Assembly: GCA_027297085.1 (NCBI GenBank)
Contig: JAPUIL010000267.1
Coordinates: forward strand, 1 to 10,614
Length of the DNA: 10,614 nt
Source: Verrucomicrobiota bacterium
GTDB lineage: Bacteria; Verrucomicrobiota; Verrucomicrobiia; Opitutales; UBA2995
Direction of reading: 5' to 3'
A program made the position numbers and the translations under genes. Position 1 is the first letter of the stretch. Each line of letters begins with the position of its first letter. Shown piece by piece: positions 6,619 to 10,614 of this stretch. The notes beneath the pieces were generated by a model. The model saw only the letters and a list, made by a program, of their open reading frames with translations, had not been told where the DNA came from and ran no database searches.

Positions 6619-7068
6619 ATGAGCGGAAAAGATTTTTCCGAAGTCGTCGACCTCGTAATGAAAGACGACTCTCGATTTGGCAAAGGCGCCTATTATTTTG
6701 TTCGCAAAGCTCTGGATTTCACCGTGAAAGAGCTGAACGAATCCAAAAAGGAACGCCCTTCTCACCACGTCTCCGGGCAAGAGCTACTCGAAGGCATCCG
6801 CAAATATGCGCTCGATCAATATGGTCCACTCACTTTGACGGTGCTCAAAGATTGGAACATCAAGCGCTGCGCTGATTTTGGAGATATTGTATTTAATCTG
6901 GTCGAATTCGGCGTGCTGGGAAAAACGGACACAGATCGTCGTGAAGATTTTTCGGGGGGTTACGATTTCAACGATGCGTTTCTTCAGCCTTTTGTCCCCA
7001 ACAACCGTCGCATCCCCAACTTTCGCGCGAATAAGGATAAAGGTCAAATGAGTGACGGCTTGTCCTGA
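6619..7068 (+). CDS. Minf_1886 family protein of unknown function
   Basis: This 149-residue protein resembles the Minf_1886 family (named from Methylacidiphilum infernorum), a family I know mainly from Verrucomicrobia and Planctomycetes. Landmarks are an N-terminal DSRFGKGAYYFVRKALDF, the central HHVSGQELLEGIRKYALDQYGP and LTVLKDWNIKRCADFGDIVF, and LVEFGVLGKTDTDRREDF. The C-terminal third is glycine- and proline-containing and probably less ordered. No signal peptide, membrane segment or catalytic motif is evident, so it is likely cytoplasmic. Its function is unknown. It starts 77 bp after gatB without a visible Shine-Dalgarno (a run of A precedes the ATG), and its TGA shares one base with the ATG of the M16 peptidase gene (TGATG). 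The two are therefore probably translated in a coupled way, which hints at a shared pathway. Confidence 0.82.
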   Translation: MSGKDFSEVVDLVMKDDSRFGKGAYYFVRKALDFTVKELNESKKERPSHHVSGQELLEGIRKYALDQYGPLTLTVLKDWNIKRCADFGDIVFNLVEFGVLGKTDTDRREDFSGGYDFNDAFLQPFVPNNRRIPNFRANKDKGQMSDGLS

Positions 7069-9617
7069 TGGATTCCCTCGATTCCGTTCTGCAAACGTTA
7101 TTTGCACAAACCATCCACCGCAAAGTTCTGGACAACGGACTAACTGTCCTGGTTCGAGAGGATTCGAGCAGTCAGGTAAGTTCTGTTCAATTGTGGGTAA
7201 AAACGGGTAGTATTCATGAAGGCTCACTCCTTGGAGCCGGTGTATCTCACTACCTCGAGCATATGCTTTTCAAGGGAACGGAGAAGCGTAGCGGAAAGGA
7301 GATCTCGCGTGAGGTACAAAGCCTCGGAGGTTATATCAATGCCTACACTACATTCGGTCGCACCGTTTATTATATCGATCTACCGAGCGAGCATACACGG
7401 GGAGCGATTGATATCCTAGCCGATGCCGGTTTCAACTCCACCTTGCCGGCTGAAGATGTGGATAATGAGCGGGAGGTAATTCTTCGAGAAATTGACATGG
7501 GATTGGATGATCCCGATCAGCGCCTTGGCAGGGCTTTGTTTGAAACGGCTTATCGCACACATCCGTATAAGTATCCGGTGATTGGCTACAAAGATGTTTT
7601 TAAAACAATCACTCGCGATGAATTGCTTGATTATTATCACCGGAGATACGTACCCAACAATATGGTACTCGTAGTGGTTGGAGATGTGTTTGCTGAAGAT
7701 GTTTTCGAGTCCGCTACAGAAATTATTGGAGCGTACCAACGTAAACGCCTCGACAATGTCTATATTCCCGCGGAACCGGCAGCCCTGGCCAAGCGTGAGC
7801 AGAGTCTGACTGGCGATGTGAATATCAGCCGCGTTGGATTAGGTTTTTCTGTCCCGGGCCTACACCATGAAGACGCTCCTGGCCTAACTTTGCTCGCTAG
7901 CATTTTAGGTAATGGCGATAGCTCCATTTTGTGGCAGCGATTGCGTGATGAGCTGAGATTGGTTCATCAGATCGATGTGTCCACCTGGAATCCCGGTAGT
8001 TCGGGGTTACTTTGGGTGTCTATGATTGTGGATCCCGATAAGAAGGAAGCTGCGCTCACAGCATTTTGGGAAGCAATTGAAAGCCTTAAAGAAACTTTAA
8101 TCGAGGATACCGTTGTTCAAAAGTCTCAGCGCCAGGCTATGGTATCCGAAATCAATAACCGGAAGACAATGAGCGGGCAGGCAGCCCGGATTGGTGCATC
8201 TGAAGTTGTGGTTGGCGACCTGGATTATCCACGACAATACCTGGAGCGCATTCAGCGCATTGGCGCGAAGGACCTGCAAGGTTTGTTGAGACGATATGTG
8301 GTTGAAGGCCGATTAACACAGGTAACCTTTGATCCCGAAAAAGATGAGGAAACGGCTGAGGTGGCCGAGACTTCAGAAAAATCTGCTCACAAGTTTGAGG
8401 AGCTCACTCTCAAGAATCAGGCTCGGTTATTATTTCAGCGGAGTGAAGATTTTCCAAAGGTGCATATACGCCTCATTTTTAAGGGTGGGGCGCTTTGGGA
8501 AGCACAAGACAAGCGTGGTATTACTTATCTGGCCGCCACTTTGCTGACCAAAGACACAGAAACTCGTACCGCTTTCGAGGTGGCGACTCTTATCGAATCG
8601 GTTGGAGGCACTTTTTCGGAATTCGCGGGTAATAATACCTTTGGATTGAGTCTGGAAGTGTTACCGCAGGATGTGGACTTGGCATTGGATTTACTCGAGC
8701 AATCCTTGTTTAATCTTAAGTTGGATGAATCTACTTTTGAGCGCGAACGGGATGGGCAGATAGCTCATATCAAAGAGTCACTGGACGACGTGGTGGACTT
8801 TGGCATTCGAGAACTGCGGAAACAATTTTTTGGGAAAATTCCGTATTCGGTAAATGCCTACGGTCGTGTTGAAGATCTTGAATCGCTGGAAACCTCCGAT
8901 GTGAAAGATTTTTTGGAACCACTTGTACAATCCAGCAATTGTGTAGTGTCTGTGTGCGGTTTGTTTGACCGGCCAGCTTTGGAGTCGAGATTGACTGACT
9001 TGCTAAATCGACTGCCCCAGGGCCCTGCATTGGAGAATCTAGTCACTTTCGAACGGCCTGCGGCAACCGGTAGGCAGGAAATAACTTTGGATCGGCAACA
9101 AGCGGTCGTTTTTCAAGCCTTTCCCAGTGTAGGAATTCATCAGGATGAACTAATGATTGTCGCCGCTGTGCTGGACGAACTATTCAGTGGAATGAGTAGC
9201 CAATTATTTGAGCGTGTGCGGGACGAACTGGGCTTGGCTTATTTCGTAGGTTCCAGCCGTGTAATCGGATTAGATACCGGGATGCTCTTTCTGTATGGCG
9301 GTACGCACACATCTACCGCCGAGCAGGTGCTGGATGAAATGAGTAATGAGATCGAGCGCATTCGATCCGGTAAGGTAGAAGCCGATGAATTGGACCGTAT
9401 TAAAGTGCGTTTGAAAGCTCAGCGTCGTATGAGCCAGCAAACCATTGGCGCGCGCGCTATGCAGGCTGGACTCAATGTTACCTACGGTCTGCCCGTTAAT
9501 GACTGGATGAACTTTGACGCCAAAGTGGATAAAGTCACCGTCAAAGACCTCGCGCAGTTTGTTGAGTCCTATTTTTCCGAAGACAAACGGCTTGAAATGA
9601 TTGTCAGGCCGGAATAG
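7068..9617 (+). CDS. M16 family zinc metallopeptidase, two-module
   Basis: The 849-residue protein contains two M16 modules. The first has the inverted zinc motif HYLEH (His61, Glu64, His65) and a likely third ligand, Glu141, in EREVILREI at the usual spacing of about 76. An M16 C-terminal-type domain spans about 180-360. An acidic linker near 420-440 leads to the second module, where the zinc motif is lost (TYLAATLL occupies that place). Near residues 710-725 the segment QLFERVRDELGLAYFVGSS carries the Arg/Tyr pair associated with substrate binding in the family. One active and one inactive half in a clamshell is the usual pitrilysin-like layout. There is no signal peptide, so it is probably cytoplasmic, degrading small peptides; the actual substrate is unknown. 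It overlaps the upstream Minf_1886-family gene by one base and converges with the DUF192 gene 23 bp downstream. Confidence 0.93.
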   Translation: MDSLDSVLQTLFAQTIHRKVLDNGLTVLVREDSSSQVSSVQLWVKTGSIHEGSLLGAGVSHYLEHMLFKGTEKRSGKEISREVQSLGGYINAYTTFGRTVYYIDLPSEHTRGAIDILADAGFNSTLPAEDVDNEREVILREIDMGLDDPDQRLGRALFETAYRTHPYKYPVIGYKDVFKTITRDELLDYYHRRYVPNNMVLVVVGDVFAEDVFESATEIIGAYQRKRLDNVYIPAEPAALAKREQSLTGDVNISRVGLGFSVPGLHHEDAPGLTLLASILGNGDSSILWQRLRDELRLVHQIDVSTWNPGSSGLLWVSMIVDPDKKEAALTAFWEAIESLKETLIEDTVVQKSQRQAMVSEINNRKTMSGQAARIGASEVVVGDLDYPRQYLERIQRIGAKDLQGLLRRYVVEGRLTQVTFDPEKDEETAEVAETSEKSAHKFEELTLKNQARLLFQRSEDFPKVHIRLIFKGGALWEAQDKRGITYLAATLLTKDTETRTAFEVATLIESVGGTFSEFAGNNTFGLSLEVLPQDVDLALDLLEQSLFNLKLDESTFERERDGQIAHIKESLDDVVDFGIRELRKQFFGKIPYSVNAYGRVEDLESLETSDVKDFLEPLVQSSNCVVSVCGLFDRPALESRLTDLLNRLPQGPALENLVTFERPAATGRQEITLDRQQAVVFQAFPSVGIHQDELMIVAAVLDELFSGMSSQLFERVRDELGLAYFVGSSRVIGLDTGMLFLYGGTHTSTAEQVLDEMSNEIERIRSGKVEADELDRIKVRLKAQRRMSQQTIGARAMQAGLNVTYGLPVNDWMNFDAKVDKVTVKDLAQFVESYFSEDKRLEMIVRPE

Positions 9618-9640
9618 GGTCGGCTACTGGTACTTCCTGC

Positions 9641-10171
9641 TCAAAACGGGATCTTGATTTCATTCACTCCACGACTAAGCAGTGCTTTTTTTAGCCGGTT
9701 CAGATCAAAGGTATCTCCTACCTTGATTCCGTTTTTGGCATACCATCCCTGATTCATTTCGAGAGCCATGAGCAAGTCGTCCCGGCGAGACTTTACGCCT
9801 TGTTCGTCCATCGGATGCATTGGGTAGATTTCACGAAGTACTCCGTCGGAAGTAAAGTAGCCTATGTCGAGCGGGATCTTGGTGTTGCGCATCCAGAAGC
9901 TCATTTGTTTTGGAGGATCGTAGAAGAAAAGCATGCCGCGATTTTCACCAAGCGATTTGCGGTACATGAGCCCTTTTGCCATCTCGATATCTTTATGGGC
10001 GATTTGAATTTCGATGGTTTTTCCTCCAATCAGGATTGCATACCATTGATTGAGAGGTGCAGGTTCCGCCGTGGCCGATTCCGCACAACCGGCCATGAGT
10101 CCGCTAAAGACAATCAGGTAAAGCACAACCAGTAGCGGGCCCTTGAATGCAAATCCTAAAAATCTAGACAT
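9641..10171 (-). CDS. DUF192 domain lipoprotein
   Basis: This 176-residue product has a hydrophobic N-terminal segment (about residues 11-25) followed by a lipobox-like LMAGC with Cys29, so it is probably an exported lipoprotein. The rest is a DUF192 domain: GLMYRKSL at 67, RGMLFFYD at 79, SFWMRNTKIPLDIGY at 91, YPMHPM at 116, and ALEMNQGWYAKNGIKVGD near 136-153. DUF192 is a small beta-rich domain of unknown function. The lipobox has Met rather than Leu at -3, so lipidation is likely but not certain; plain signal-peptide cleavage is an alternative. The gene reads toward the M16 gene (23 bp between stops) and away from the peptidase gene that begins at 10202. No ribosome-binding site is evident upstream. 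Confidence 0.9.
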   Translation of the reverse strand: MSRFLGFAFKGPLLVVLYLIVFSGLMAGCAESATAEPAPLNQWYAILIGGKTIEIQIAHKDIEMAKGLMYRKSLGENRGMLFFYDPPKQMSFWMRNTKIPLDIGYFTSDGVLREIYPMHPMDEQGVKSRRDDLLMALEMNQGWYAKNGIKVGDTFDLNRLKKALLSRGVNEIKIPF

Positions 10172-10201
10172 TAGCTACCAACAAATAGATGTTGTTGGAT
10201 A
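10172..10201. promoter_or_regulatory. Short divergent intergenic region with an inverted repeat
   Basis: Only 30 bases separate two divergent start codons. They contain a perfect 7-bp inverted repeat, CCAACAA (10178-10184) and TTGTTGG (10192-10198), with a 7-base spacer. The size and symmetry would suit a dimeric regulator, or a small hairpin in either leader. There is too little room for two complete promoters, so promoter elements must extend into the coding sequences or one start is misplaced. No -10/-35 pair is convincing. Confidence 0.3.
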
Positions 10202-10614
10202 ATGGTAAACAGGAAAAAGCGTCGCGTGTTAGCTGACTGTATCTACGGCGATTCTGAGAACGATGCGGATCAACGCTATCTAGCTGGTTTCTTTGTTCCG
10301 GACCGTTTCCTTTCCTTGAAGATGGGTCGCAAGAGCATCGGGGTTTTCGGCGATCTTGAGATCAACCGCGCCCAAAAGGAGTCACGTCTGACTGAAGTGC
10401 TATCTTCACCGGCCGTAAATCGAGCAGCGGGCGAGTGGCTGAATAAGAAAAATACGGATGTGGCGGATCAAATAGCCTGGCTGGCCAATGTTTACAGCAT
10501 CGATGCTTTTCGGCTGCCTGAAAATTTTCCGGCCTGGTTGTCAGAAGGCATGAGGAAGCACGGTCTCAAGTTTCAAATTGTGCGTGGTGCCTTGTTTGCA
10601 TCCCGTCACGTGAA
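10202..10614 (+). CDS. M24 family (Xaa-Pro aminopeptidase-like) peptidase, N-terminal part
   Basis: An open frame of 137 codons runs off the right edge. It begins MVNRKKRRVLADCIYGDSEND and continues with QRYLAGFFVPDRFLSL, GDLEINRAQKESRLTEVL and, further on, FPAWLSEGMRKHGL. This resembles the creatinase-like N-terminal domain of aminopeptidase P / M24 proteins, where a YxxSE..AD..YxxGFFxPDPF segment is followed by SDLEIDRA. The metal-binding catalytic domain would lie downstream, outside the window, so activity cannot be judged. The ATG at 10202 is the simplest start; GTG at 10226 is possible. The first seven residues are basic and look unlike a signal peptide, which suggests a cytoplasmic protein releasing N-terminal residues next to proline. 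Confidence 0.75.
   Translation, partial: MVNRKKRRVLADCIYGDSENDADQRYLAGFFVPDRFLSLKMGRKSIGVFGDLEINRAQKESRLTEVLSSPAVNRAAGEWLNKKNTDVADQIAWLANVYSIDAFRLPENFPAWLSEGMRKHGLKFQIVRGALFASRHV

Noticed and set aside
9605..9660. Possible terminator between the convergent M16 and DUF192 genes
   Set aside because: Only 4-bp complementary arms (GCCG/CGGC) can be found and there is no U-run, so no intrinsic terminator can be supported.

Overview
The window looks like a chromosomal housekeeping segment from a bacterium of the Verrucomicrobiota/PVC group, possibly Opitutae-like. The main clue is a gene matching the Minf_1886 family (6619-7068), which as far as I recall is largely restricted to Verrucomicrobia and Planctomycetes. 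Base composition is moderate, roughly half G+C in the genes I sampled. Recognisable Shine-Dalgarno sequences are absent from nearly all starts.

Region 1-6541 is a tRNA-charging cluster on the + strand: the tail of pheS, then pheT, gatC, gatA and gatB. PheS and PheT together form phenylalanyl-tRNA synthetase. GatCAB is the amidotransferase that turns Glu-tRNA(Gln) and/or Asp-tRNA(Asn) into Gln-tRNA(Gln)/Asn-tRNA(Asn). The cluster is interrupted twice, each time between genes for subunits of one complex. Between pheS and pheT lies a truncated four-helix-bundle (23S rRNA intervening-sequence type) gene, preceded by a purine-rich 7-base tandem repeat. Between gatA and gatB lies a compact cassette of about 430 bp: a GxxExxY-family gene bounded by near-perfect 30-bp inverted repeats. 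The cassette is clearly A+T-rich over most of its length. This cassette is the most interesting object in the window.

Region 6542-9617 holds the Minf_1886-family gene, whose stop overlaps the start of a two-module M16 zinc peptidase. Region 9618-10614 holds a minus-strand DUF192 lipoprotein gene that converges on the peptidase gene. Divergent from it, 30 bp away, is the start of a plus-strand M24-type (Xaa-Pro aminopeptidase-like) gene that runs off the window.

I found no tRNA or rRNA gene, CRISPR array, classical transposase or convincing intrinsic terminator. No stretch longer than 300 bases lacks a gene.
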